Assembly (NCBI GenBank): GCA_004194705.1
Contig: SADC01000406.1
Location: forward strand, 45,128 to 109,127
Direction of reading: 5' to 3'
From: Ditylenchus dipsaci
Taxonomy: Eukaryota > Nematoda > Chromadorea > Rhabditida > Anguinidae
Length of the DNA stretch: 64,000 bases
Shown here piece by piece: positions 37,801 through 47,600 of this stretch; the first letter of the stretch is position 1; each line of letters opens with the position of its first letter. The notes beneath the pieces are model-generated. The model saw only the letters and a program-made list of their open reading frames with translations, was not told where the DNA came from and searched no databases. The translations under genes were made by a program, and so were the position numbers.

Positions 37801-40800
37801 TAGTCGACCCTCGATGCAACGATACCGCGAGAAACCGGCCCAAGGCTATCGTTATATCGAGGGTATCGTTGTATCGAGGGTTGACTGTATCGTGATTTGG
37901 AAAAATAAATTACAAAAACGAAATCCTTGTAACTTTTCGGACCAGATTGATGAAAAAATGACAAAAGATCAAAGAAAAATTTTAAATCGGGAATAAAAAA
38001 GTGTCGAGCCCTAGGCATGATATCGTTTGAAAATACAGCGAAAAAATAATGACAAATTCAAAATTCCGAATGACAGAACGCCAATATCGATTATGCGTTT
38101 CGACGTGTTTGACACACCGTCTGCCACTGTCATTATTAAATACAGTGGAGATAAGCAGACACTCAACGCACAATTTTTAGTAAAAATTAAGTACCACTCT
38201 TAAAAATATAACTCACTTGCACCAATGTCGTAGATTAGCAAGGTCTGAGCCTGCTCGTTGATTTCTTTGCGACGGAACACTCCATAATTCAAACCTGCCG
38301 CAGACCCATCAGTTAATAGCTGAAAAACCTTATTTAAAACAATATTTTGAGAGGCGGGTGCTAAAGCGGAAAGAACCTGCAACAAGTTCAGTCCAGCGAT
38401 TTCTGCAGCAACAGAGATTGCCTGCGCTCTTCCTGGTTGAAGAATGAGGGTATGGTGATGACAGTGTCTTTGATGGGTTGACCGGCATGTGCCTCAGCTT
38501 GCTCTCTAGCATTCCACAACATCATCGCCAACAAAGCCTCCACCGATAATTTACCTTCTCTGTAATAATTTGAAAATAAGCGTTTGCAGGTGGGTATGGA
38601 AAACGAAAATATTACTCAGTCTGGAACACCACCGTGCCTCGTTCTTCATCCGCACCTGAAATATTGGTAATGAATTAGTCAGGAAAGTTTTAAAGTAAAG
38701 TTCTCCGAAGCCTGATACGCACGGGCATGCCTCTTGAAAATCTACTACAATCTACTTACATTTTTACTCTTATCTAATTTTTTCCATATTTTACAAAATC
38801 TGTATCAACTTACTCAAAGTCAAGTGTGGATTGTGGTCCTGGTACCTATTGACAATAGGATTGTCGAACTTTTTGCCGACCAGATCCAAAATGAGGTGAA
38901 AGTATTGGCTGGGAACTTGACGCTCTAAATATCAGCACATGTATTGTATATCCATATAAATATATAAAATATATTTAACCATGTGGCCAGCTGCATCGCC
39001 GAAGTATCTCTCGCCTGCAAATCCAAAATTATTTCATTTACAAAAGCTATAAAAGAAATCAATACCATTTTTGAGACCAATGATGAAAGGTGTTTTCCTT
39101 CTAGAGTCTTTGTTGAGCACAATCTCCATAGGTACTCCAGGCTTTACGATGCCGATTTTGATAGACTGGCTGCCGAGATCAATGGACATGGTGGCTAGAC
39201 CCGCTCCTACAATTGGTTTTCATTTGATAAAAAAATTCCGATGATTTTTTTAAATTCAGTTAAATACAAGTAAAAATGATAAGTTTTGAATATTTTTCAC
39301 TTTTCAAAGTAAAATATTTTTACTTTTCAGAGCCTACCGCATTTAGAAACTATGCTATGCAGATGTATTTGTGGGTATTAGTGCAATTTTGGCTGATTAC
39401 CCCTATTTGAGGTCGCCCTCTGGTGTGTATTTCAGGCTTAGCCTAGGGCAGCCCAGCGTATGTAAGGACGGACTCAGACATGTTTTTTTAGTTTCTCATA
39501 GTTTGGTGAAAAACCTCGAGCTCTTCCTAACATACGCTGCCTACCCTTGCCTAAGCCTAAGAAATGTAAAAATAATCGAGAAAATAACCCTAAAATACCG
39601 ATGTCCGATGGGCCTAATTTCTCGCGGCTAGTCTGGCGTAAGTTCAGAGGGATAAGAATGGATAATTGCAAAATTCTGATTGATTAAACTTATCTGAGTG
39701 GATTTCTGATCCGCTCAATCTAAGGCTCCGAATCGTCCTTTTTAAAAAATTTGTCCTTTTTTGGCATCCCAAATCTTTTTTTATTTTTAAAAATTTAGTC
39801 AAAATCTTCTTACTTTCGTTTCAAAATGACAACAAGCACTTTATAAAATGACTTTTTTACTTTAAAAATAGTCTAAATGTCCTTTGTTACCCAAATCTTT
39901 TTTTTTTTTGAAATTTTTCATTCGTAGCTTGGCTCAATCGCTCTTTCGTGAAAATTTTACTCCTCTTTTAGTAAACCCCAAAAAACCAGTTATTTTTGGC
40001 CACTCCGGAGTGGGTTCTGAGCGATCCTGGAGACAGAAAGGTTGGTGTAGTCATATATTCGTAACTGAAGTTGCTGGTTAGAATCCTTCCGGTGCACACT
40101 TTATTTTTTACCCCATTTCTTATGAGTTTCTGATTTCTCAAAATTTGAGTCGACCATCTTGGAGTGGATACCTACTAAGGGTACTAAACTGAGGAAGATG
40201 AAGAAGAAATTGAAGTGAGATTGAAAAAAATTAATTGGATACACTAGAGGCAGGGGCGTACGCAGGGGGGGGGGGGGGGGCAGGGGGCACGCAGGGGGGC
40301 ACGTGCCCCCCCCCGTCAGATTTTTCCGAAAACGGTGTAGGTAAAATGGCCTCGAAAATTTAAAAAACGGTGTAGGTAAAATGGCCTGAAAATGGCCTGG
40401 TGCCGCCCCCCCCGTCAGAAATTCTTGCGTACGCCACTGACTAGAGGTGTGAGTGTAATGGAAATTCGCTTAATGGATACGGGGCCGAATAATTTTTGAT
40501 CGCAATATAGTGGCGACTTTATGCTAGGAAAAATTCGTTGTGGCGTATTTCGTTATGGCAATTTTCGTATTTGGCAAATTTCACTTTTCCATTTTCCCCA
40601 AGCCATTTAAAGTTAAAGCTTGAATGTACCATCTTTTTTCTAAATCAGTCGATTGCTGATAAAAAAAAAACGAAGACTATGGGAAATACAACTTTGATAT
40701 CAAAAACTGGCGTAACATCTTGGAGAAAATTTTTGCAATCAGCCTAAAGTGACTAAAACTATGTGATGGGCTGCAAAATATCTTTGTTCATAGCAACTAC

Positions 40801-41880
40801 TATTAATTTATTTGCTATTAATTTATTGTTGGGTTTTAGAAATATCATTTGAAACCATTTTAAAAAATTAACTCCTACTTTTTTTGTCAACTAAGAAGTA
40901 TTAGTGCAAAAAGGATAGTTTTCGGTCCGAATTAATTTTTTTATTATTCAACCTTTTTTCAAAATGATGACACCATCTCGTACCCCTGTGATTCTACAGG
41001 GTGTTTCAAGAAATTCGCACACTTTTAAACTGCCATAATTTTTTGTTCTGACGCGAATTGGAAATTCTGTAAACGCAGATCGTCTCAGTTTTTGATGACA
41101 ATTTTTTTGGTATATAATGTCAAAAACACGATTTTTGCTTGGTCCCCTGTGGTTTAGGTCTCACCTATCCAGAGGACATCTACACATCAGAGCCCAAACT
41201 ACAGGGGGACCAAGCAAAAATCGTGTTTTTGACATTATATACCAAAAAAATTGTCATCAAAAACTGAGACGATCTGCGTTTACAGAATTTCCAGTTCGCG
41301 TCAGAACAAAAATTATGGCAGTTTATAAGTGTGCGAATTTCTTGAAACACCCTGTAGTTTCTGATGAGGTATTATTCATTGCACCATCTATTTTAAAAGT
41401 ATCGTAAAAAGAAAAGTTGAACCAAATTAATTTTCATGACTTGCCTCAAACTTATACCTTTTTAGCTACATTTAAAGAACATGTTGCAGTAAATAATATT
41501 TCTAAAGAAACTAGAATCCTAGGGTTACCTCATGGCGTCATACCAATTTTAACCGTCATTTCTGATCTATTCACTTGTTTAACCACGGCACACTTTTTAC
41601 TAAAATACTGCAAAAAAGACTACCATCTACCGCACTGATTCTAATAGACGGGTATTCTCTATTTGGAGGATAGTCTCTAATAGACGAGTACCCTCCAAAG
41701 GGGCCGAAAAATAGACGGGTAGTCTCTAACAGACGGGTACCCTATAAGGGGGGTTGAAAATAGACGGGTATACCTGTCTATTATAATAAATACGGTAAAT
41801 CATATAAATTTACCTGAAACGGCGAAAAAACTGGCTAGACAAAGACACGTGAATATCATGAGCAGTAGCTTGCGATCCAT
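25873..41880 (-). CDS. HYOU1: HYOU1/Grp170, ER Hsp110-class chaperone
   Basis: ER-lumenal large Hsp70 and nucleotide-exchange factor for BiP. Twenty-one exons: 41814-41880, 39066-39206, 38980-39014, 38814-38924, 38616-38655, 38377-38559, 38217-38319, 36006-36079, 35819-35946, 35350-35392, 35101-35302, 35002-35050, 33016-33218, 32846-32963, 30662-30809, 30223-30274, 29706-30170, 28415-28602, 28259-28356, 27198-27421, 25873-26241; about 1014 aa (human about 1000). Signal peptide in exon 1 ([18 protein letters not shown]), then the ATPase domain ([54 protein letters not shown]), substrate domain, an acidic Glu/Asn/Lys-rich loop in exon 17, a helical C-terminal domain, and an acidic tail ending HDQSEL. 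One base is missing at each of four sites: 38911-38913, 38421-38422, about 29811-29830 and 27222-27226. With these restored every exon phase closes. Confidence 0.93.
26384..26810. repeat. Inverted repeat of AAAACGAAGATTGCC units, with nested element
   Basis: Left arm of repeated CGAAAATTGCCAAAA variants, right arm (26715-26800) the complement. Between them at about 26532 begins a CAGTCAAACCTCGGTGTGTAG element end. Located in the last HYOU1 intron. Confidence 0.55.
27690..27860. repeat. Short palindromic element
   Basis: Arms CGGAGGAAAGTTTTGTTAGC onward (about 27709-27771) and the inverted copy ending GCTAACAAAACTTTCCTGCGG (27789-27853), joined by an 18-base spacer. In a HYOU1 intron. Confidence 0.6.
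28744..28810 (+). repeat. tRNA-like SINE head
   Basis: GGTGGCCGAGTGGTAGTGTT gives a good A box and GAGAGTTCGATCCC a good B box, spaced as in a tRNA, but the ends do not form an acceptor stem. The minisatellite at 28835-29035 follows directly, as a SINE body would. Confidence 0.45.
28835..29035. repeat. Minisatellite of TTCCACTGGAA-type units
   Basis: About fifteen imperfect units built on CCACTGGAATTCCACTG, many self-complementary, so the stretch can fold on itself. Located in the HYOU1 intron between exons 17 and 18. Confidence 0.65.
31010..31450. mobile_element. Inverted-repeat element with a nested CAGTCGAG MITE
   Basis: Outer arms 31019-31100 (CTGCAGGGCGGTAAAAATCA) and 31368-31450 (inverted copy ending ACCGCCCTGCAG). 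Near the left arm is inserted a small element, 31103-31195, ACAGTCGAGTCTCGATATAG to AACTCGACTGTA, whose halves match GGCACCCCTCGGGAC-type sequence. Confidence 0.55.
34115..34975. mobile_element. Fold-back element with TTTACCCCGTCAAAT repeats
   Basis: Inverted arms 34120-34530 and 34560-34975, centred near 34545. Each outer arm carries about five copies of GATTTACCCCGTCAAATT. The inner arms share CAATTTTCAGGGCTCCTGGCC and TTTACTAAAGGGGGAGTAAA. In the HYOU1 intron between exons 12 and 13, starting just beyond the exon 12 donor. Confidence 0.65.
36352..36696. mobile_element. Mariner-like hairpin MITE
   Basis: Ends TTAGGTTGTAACATAAGTTC and GAACTTATGTTACAACCTAA flanked by TA, closely resembling mariner (mauritiana/cecropia-type) termini. 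Arms of about 100 bases (36354-36450 and 36595-36695) are nearly identical, suggesting recent formation. The spacer has no transposase. Confidence 0.7.
36860..37140. repeat. Inverted repeat plus 26-base tandem repeat
   Basis: Arms ACTTGAACCTGAGCCCCCC and its complement flank CAAATCAGCTTGAGGGACCA and its inverted copy. The right end is amplified as three tandem copies of GCTCAGGTTCAAGTGAGTGGGGGGG (37068-37140). Degenerate relatives occur at 1640-1750 and 1835-1860. Confidence 0.6.
37205..37375. mobile_element. CAGTCGAGTCTTGATATAACG MITE
   Basis: Ends ACAGTCGAGTCTTGATATAA and GATACTCGACTGTA with repeated GGTCGCGTTATATC words. Pogo/Tigger-type ends, non-coding. Confidence 0.6.
37800..37892. mobile_element. 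92-bp CAGTCGACCCTCGAT-type MITE
   Basis: ATAGTCGACCCTCGATGCAA to GTATCGAGGGTTGACTGTA. A near-complete palindrome around CGAGAAACCGGCCCAAGGC; one of the smallest copies in the window. Confidence 0.55.
40251..40439. mobile_element. hAT-like MITE with 8-bp target duplication
   Basis: CAGGGGCGTACGC...GCGTACGCCACTG ends, flanked on both sides by the exact 8-mer ACTAGAGG (40243-40250 and 40440-40447). The interior is G- and C-run rich and contains two copies of AACGGTGTAGGTAAAATGGCC. A related copy is at 62840-63025. Confidence 0.75.
40995..41357. mobile_element. Near-perfect hairpin element, CAGGGTGTTTCAAG ends
   Basis: CAGGGTGTTTCAAGAAATTC to GAATTTCTTGAAACACCCTG, flanked by TA. Arms of about 165 bases (40996-41160 and 41193-41357) are almost identical. 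Ends and TA duplication suggest a Tc1/mariner-type mover. Intron 1 of HYOU1. Confidence 0.7.
41645..41806. repeat. CCGTATT-family fragment with tandem GACGGGTA units
   Basis: Right end AATAAATACGGTA at 41806 and tandem repeats of TAATAGACGGGTANCCTCT. The left end is less clear. Lies just downstream of the HYOU1 first exon donor. Confidence 0.45.
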
Positions 41881-42040
41881 CTTGAAACCGAAAAACGGAA
41901 TAGCTTCTGGCACTGACTATTTAAACAAAGCAGAACTAGGTTGATCAGTTAAAGAGATTCCACGAATATATGCTAGTGGTGCCAACAGTTGAACGTCAGC
42001 TTTAGGAGGAGCAGTATAGACTGGCAGTCTAGGTGGTGGT

Positions 42041-42060
42041 CCTCTTTAAATAGACGTCAC
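42041..42060 (-). promoter_or_regulatory. Possible HYOU1 core promoter: TGACGT next to TATTTAAA
   Basis: On the minus strand, TGACGT (complement of 42054-42059) lies immediately before TATTTAAAG (complement of 42044-42052), about 160-180 bases upstream of the HYOU1 ATG. TGACGT is the core bound by ATF6/XBP1/CREB-type factors, which fits a stress-induced ER chaperone. Single short motifs are weak evidence. Confidence 0.3.
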
Positions 42061-43032
42061 CATACACTCCACCATCAAGCACTTCGTTGCAGGACTAAGC
42101 AATGGGTAAACGCATGAATTTAGATTAGGAAACACGGATATTGAACAAATTAGACTTTTGAAATTAGAAATTAGAAATTAGAACAAAATTAAGATTAAAA
42201 AACTTTTTAGATGCATGTAACCAAAAAAATTTATGAACAACGTTTTTTTAAATTTTTTACTGACAGATACAAAAATGTTTGTGAAAAAAACCAGATAATG
42301 ATTTGTGTTTAAATGTATCTAGAAAATTCCATACTAGTCTAGAAAAAGTTTTGTGCGGGTTATTTTTGGTCTAAAACTTTTATTATTGCAAACAGGCAAA
42401 AAAAAATTGCAGCTCATTTACGTCTGTTTACGAGTGATTTTGTTTTTTACAGCTGATCTACTTTTTTGCAGCTGATCCACCTGGAGAACCAAGCGCTTTC
42501 AAAAATATTGATTCAGTCAGAAAATGGTCTAATAGTTTTTCTGTTTTGAGGTTTCGAGCACTTTTGCAAAAAAAAATTGTTCAAAAAATTTCCTTGGTTA
42601 ATCAAGGTAACCCAAAATCGCTTGGCACCTTAAATGTACAGTATTTAACTTATTAACTCCCAACTGGGAGCTATTTTTCAACCTTCGTTCAGAGATGGGC
42701 AGTTATTAGAGGTGGGGAGTTATTTTTTAACAAAAATGTTCGTTCGAAAATTTTTAATAGAATACTAACCAATTTTTTCAGAGGTTTCCTTTCTTTTTTA
42801 TTTAAATTTTAGGGCATTTTGCGAAGGAATTTATAAATTCTGATATTAATGATGCTAATCCAACTTTTGATTTTGTAGAAATTTGTCTGAGGCAATAAGA
42901 ACACAACAACTTACTCAAGCCATATAAACAAGTTTTCTAAGGTTTCTATATACTTTTACAACCGAGGCAAAGCGTTAAGAGCTGAATAGGTCAGCATACG
43001 TCACTCACATCACCATTTACATTTTAAACAGT

Positions 43033-43230
43033 TCATGTCTCTTTCTTGCTGCGGTTGAGGAACATGATCATCTCCGCCTTCTTCGGGTCCAAATTCGTCC
43101 TCCTGTAGTCGTACACATCGCGGGCAAGGGAGAAGATCGACTCGCTTGCGACACTTGTTGCTGGGGCTGACAGATACTTCATCGCGAGCTTTGCCAGTGT
43201 TGGGAAGTATTTTTGTTTTGGTATTACCAA
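43033..43230 (-). pseudogene. hAT transposase C-terminal dimerisation fragment
   Basis: Sixty-five residues with the hAT dimerisation signature: [29 protein letters not shown], then [19 protein letters not shown]. No upstream catalytic region in frame. Probably the 3' part of a hAT element whose GC-rich GGGACGGGAC-like end lies at 43330-43480; could also belong to a longer gene outside recognition. Confidence 0.75.
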
Positions 43231-44459
43231 GGGGCCGTTGTTATTAATAACGGTCCCTCGGTACTTGTTGACAACTTGTCAATATCGAGGGTTGACTGTA
43301 ATTAGAAGTCGAAAGTAGTTTTTGACAAATTGAATTTTTTCGGGACGGGACAAGACGGAATTTAAATAATTTTCTTCGGGACGGGACACCGGGACGGTAC
43401 AGGTGTCAAAAAATTTCCGGGCGGGATTCCGGGACGGGACGATTCTCTAAAATTGACGGGACGGTACGGAATTGTCCCGTCATCATCTCTATTAAAAAGG
43501 AGCAACATTTCAGAAAAAGGGGCAAGATTTTATTTTTTTTATTTGAAATTTGAAAAAAGGGCAAGAATTCAGACTGTAGTGTCAACAATTCAATTTGAGC
43601 CTTTTTTGACAGCGCCGGAGCCATAGCCGTTTAAGAAACAGCGTCGGGGCCAGCACCGGGTCGAATTTTTTAGCGCCGGCGCCGACCAAATTTTGCTCTA
43701 GCTTTTTATTTGAACGTTTACGATCTCAAAGTTTGTTCCGCAATTCGGCACAAATGAGTTTGCTGAACATCTTGAAAGAGTCACTAGCAAATAGGAAAAT
43801 ATTTTTGGTCTATCAGACTTGATTATAATGAGTTTCACTGAATGATGTTAAATAATTTAGTGAAACCCGTCATAAAATGACATTCAAGTTTGTCATATAA
43901 AGAAATTACTGCCGTGCATTTGCTTACAAGCTTGTTTCTCAACTCTGCAAATTTTTTCAACCTCTTTTAACTTTACGACGGAATTATGGATCAGCTGTTT
44001 TTAACTCTATAACCCATCAAAGTAATAATGCACACTTTTTTCTTTAGCGAGACTTTCTCAGCGGTGGGGGTCTCATTACGACGACGTTAACAAATAGTCA
44101 CATAATAGTCACATAGTCACGCGAGATTTGTAAATCTTGGTCTGGCGTTCTTGAAACACGTCTTGGAAAAACGTAATAAATCATGAAGGATGTAAGTCTC
44201 AGCTACAAAGCTGCATATTTTTTGGGCTGCTATAGAAGGGATGAAAGCTGTTAAGGAGATATTCTCGCCATAAAAGGATTTTCCCAAGTTTGGGGTTTTT
44301 TTAACGTGGTTTTTGAGCCATATTTTGTCGACAACTCGGGTTTGTAATGTCTTCTCATATTTATGATGCTAACCCAACTTTTAATTTTGCCCAAGTTCGT
44401 CAGACATTGCAACACCGAGCTGTTTAAAGGGTTGGGGGCATTAGAACTGGAAACTGAAA

Positions 44460-44605
44460 GAACTGGTCAAACAAGCCAAAAAAAATAGCATGTCACCACG
44501 TGGGATCGAACTTGCAACATTATTTGGGGAAAAAAAACGTAAACGCTTACGCCCTGCGCCTCCGAGGCCACTTTTTTAAACCTAAGTAGCTTCCCCCCCC
44601 CCCCC
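44460..44605 (-). repeat. Single tRNA-derived module
   Basis: Minus strand: GTGGCCTCGGAGGCGCAGGG A-box region, GTAAGCGTTTACG, and GTTCGATCCCACGTGGTGAC B-box region; matches one arm of the paired modules at 4282-4650 and 17831-18170, including the CTACTTAGG flank. Confidence 0.5.
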
Positions 44606-44691
44606 TTTAATACGATTTCGGGCAGACCCACTGAAGCATAAATTTATGAAAAAACTTGTAAAAAAACACAGAATTACACAAAAAAAAACTT

Positions 44692-47600
44692 TCAAGTTCT
44701 GCGTTTTTTGTTTATTTTCACCAAAGCGATTTTTGTGTTCTCTTCCAGACTTTCAATCATTTCATCGGTCATTTCTTGGTTGAGTGTGTTTTCATTTGTC
44801 ATATTATAAACACTTAATTCTTTGGCTTCTAAAAGAATTGGAAATTCTTGAACAATGTAACTTTTCAAGCGATCAACAGACTGCATTCTAGGAATAGCTA
44901 CTGGGTCATGTCTCAACAAGTTAATGGTTTTACTCTCCACAATGTACAAAATCACTGGAATTTTGGTCCTTTTTTCATAAACTAGTCCGATCCTAGTATG
45001 TGGTTCAACATTTTTCATCAGTAAATCATTCATTTTAGACATACCAGAAACTGTTTGCAATGCCAAATGATGTGATTCATCCGACTCTGTTTGTTCTTTC
45101 AAAATTGGTCTATTTTCTCGATCCAACTCAATGTCTAACAAGACGTCAGGATCCAGTTCATACACACCAAAACTACCTTCCAACTTTTCCACTTCTGCAA
45201 CCTGGGTTTTAACAAGAGCAACAAATTGACCCAACGAAGATTTGACCGGAATTTCAATTTCTTTCATAATTTCATGTCCAATCACATTGTGTTCATCATA
45301 TCGTTGTACATCATACAAAAATATTGGCATTTTCCTGACTATTCCAACTATTGTGTTTGTTTCAATATTTTCTATCAGTTCATCAGTCATCTCAACATCC
45401 AGCTTTAGTTGATAACTAGAATTTTCTGTGATTTTATAGATGCTGAATTTTTTTTCAACATCTTCCGCTTTCAAAATATTTTGTTTTATATATAGTCGAA
45501 AGTTTTCTACAGACATCTTGGCAGCAACACTTTTTCTCCTCACATCGCAATTTACCGAGTTGTATTTGTCAAAGCTTTCCACATCACACAAATAAATTTC
45601 GACAGTTGTTACAATTCCAATTTTCGCATTTAGATGGATTTCTGTCTGTCTTTGGTCAGTCATCTCCCCATCCAGCTGTAGTTGACCAAAAGCAAATTCT
45701 TTTATTTTATAGACGGCGAAATCTGATTGAATATTTAATTCTTTTCTAAAGTTTTTCTCAAAACAATTTGAAATTTTGTACAGATAATTTTATAGGAATG
45801 TAAACGGTTTTGCTGAATTGACACCCTATTAAGTTATATTTTTTGTATTGGTTAACATCGCACAAAAATATTGGTATCATGTTCACTATTGCAATACTTT
45901 CATTTGCTTGAATTTTTTTATCATTTCATCATTCAGCTTTAGTTGACCCGGCTGAATTTGTATTATGTTGAAGAGGGCAAAATATTTTTTGACGCCTCCA
46001 AGCTCAGCGACGAAGTTTCTGAGATAAAACTTGAAATCATTTACGCTGTTTTTAGGTGAAATTTCAATTTTTTTCTCGACTGCATGTTCTATTAAGTTGT
46101 GCTGGTCGATTTTTTCCACATGATACACAAACACAGGCACTTTATCATAGACTAATCCAATTTTGTCATTTGTTTTTATATTGCGAATCATTTCATCCGT
46201 CATCTCAGCGTCTAACAATAAATTAAAAAATTTTCCATTTTTTATTTTGTAAATAGTGAAATGGTGTTCAATATAAGGCATATCATAGACCTGTTGTTTG
46301 ATGTGCGTCTTAAATTCATCCACAGAACTATTTATAGGGATGTTATGTCTGTGACGACCTATTTTTGTAATGGTTGAATGGTCTAAATGGCGCCTTTTAG
46401 TGTGAATCTGGCGTCTTTTTATCGTAAAACTGGTGCTCGATTTTGAATTAAAGTTTTTTCTATTTTTTTTTAGATAATTTCATTTGAAATTTCCCACCAA
46501 CATGTAGTTCCGGATCTTAGCTTTCGAATAATTCATTACGCTTAGCTGTATAATTTCTAAAACTTAGTGATTTAAGCATTGAAATACAGGAACCTGAAAC
46601 AAACATTTATTTTCTTCTTATACAAAGTTCTCTCAATTTTCATAATCATACAGCTAAGTGTAATGGCTTATTGACACTGGAATGCCTAATTGTTGTAAAA
46701 AACAACAAGTACAAAGTACGACAAAACTAAAAAATTTCGACCACTGGTCTCTACGAACCACCAAGTCAAGATTCTTTGCGTATGAAACTTCAAGAGGGCA
46801 CATTTCGTGAATTTCTATTATCAAATACAGTAATTCGTAATTTAAAAGAACGCGCAGAATACGAGCTTTCTAATGAGATATTATTGAAGTACTTACAACA
46901 CTTCAATGTAAACATTTTACTTCAAAGAAAAAAGGTAGTGTTGGTGCCTTAAAGGACCCTGTCTCTTCCTTATCATTTCAATTTCAAAGGTTTGAATGCG
47001 CGCGGGACTACATAGGTTTTGTCAATAAAGTTTCTGAATTATCTTTTGGTTTTTATTTTGAATTTTAAACCTTATGGGCTAAAGTTCACAATCCCCTGGT
47101 AGAAAAATGGCCAGAATGGTGTCCTAAGGGTTCTAGATACTTTAAACGTGAATATGCAACAAAAAATAAGTGAGAAGACACTTTTCAGCAGTTTTTTTTT
47201 GCCTTGGGGAACCAAGGTAACTTAACGTGGAATCTTACGTGGTAACCTCTGTTCTGCTCCCTTCGGGGTGCGCAGGGGGTTTAAGAGTTAGAGTTGCGCG
47301 CACTCACTCACTTTAGACACGATTTCGAGCATGACTCTTGATCAAAAATGTATATATAGACTCTTTTTGCGCAGCTCTAGTGAATAGAACAGGGTAAAAG
47401 CCACCAAATAAGGTATCTGAGTACTCACCAGAACGCCCAAAAAGTCGATTTTTGGTCAATTTTTTTTTGTTGAAAGTGCTTTCCCCTTTTCTGTTCTGTA
47501 CGTGAAAGTGGTCGAATCATGTAAAAACGAGGCGTAAAGCTGTTTTCGGGCTAGGGGGATTTCTATACTTCGGCCACCTTCTATCCGATATGAGTCACAT

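Larger units (their letters stand above)
41881..44691. other. Intergenic stretch between HYOU1 and the repeat-protein gene
   Basis: Contains the HYOU1 5' flank, a hAT transposase remnant (43033-43230) with GC-rich GGGACGGGAC repeats to its right (43330-43480), and one tRNA-like module (44460-44605). 42110-43030 and 43690-44450 show nothing I can name. Confidence 0.5.

Noticed and set aside
38320..38376. Nineteen extra residues in the HYOU1 ATPase domain
   Set aside because: Flanked by good GT and AG sites and absent from the family alignment; treated as a short intron.
40081..40110. tRNA-like GGTTAGAATCC
   Set aside because: B box imperfect and no stem structure; too weak to list.
25873..41880. 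HYOU1 as a pseudogene
   Set aside because: Four one-base gaps only, no other disablement over 21 exons, and all splice sites intact; assembly error is simpler.
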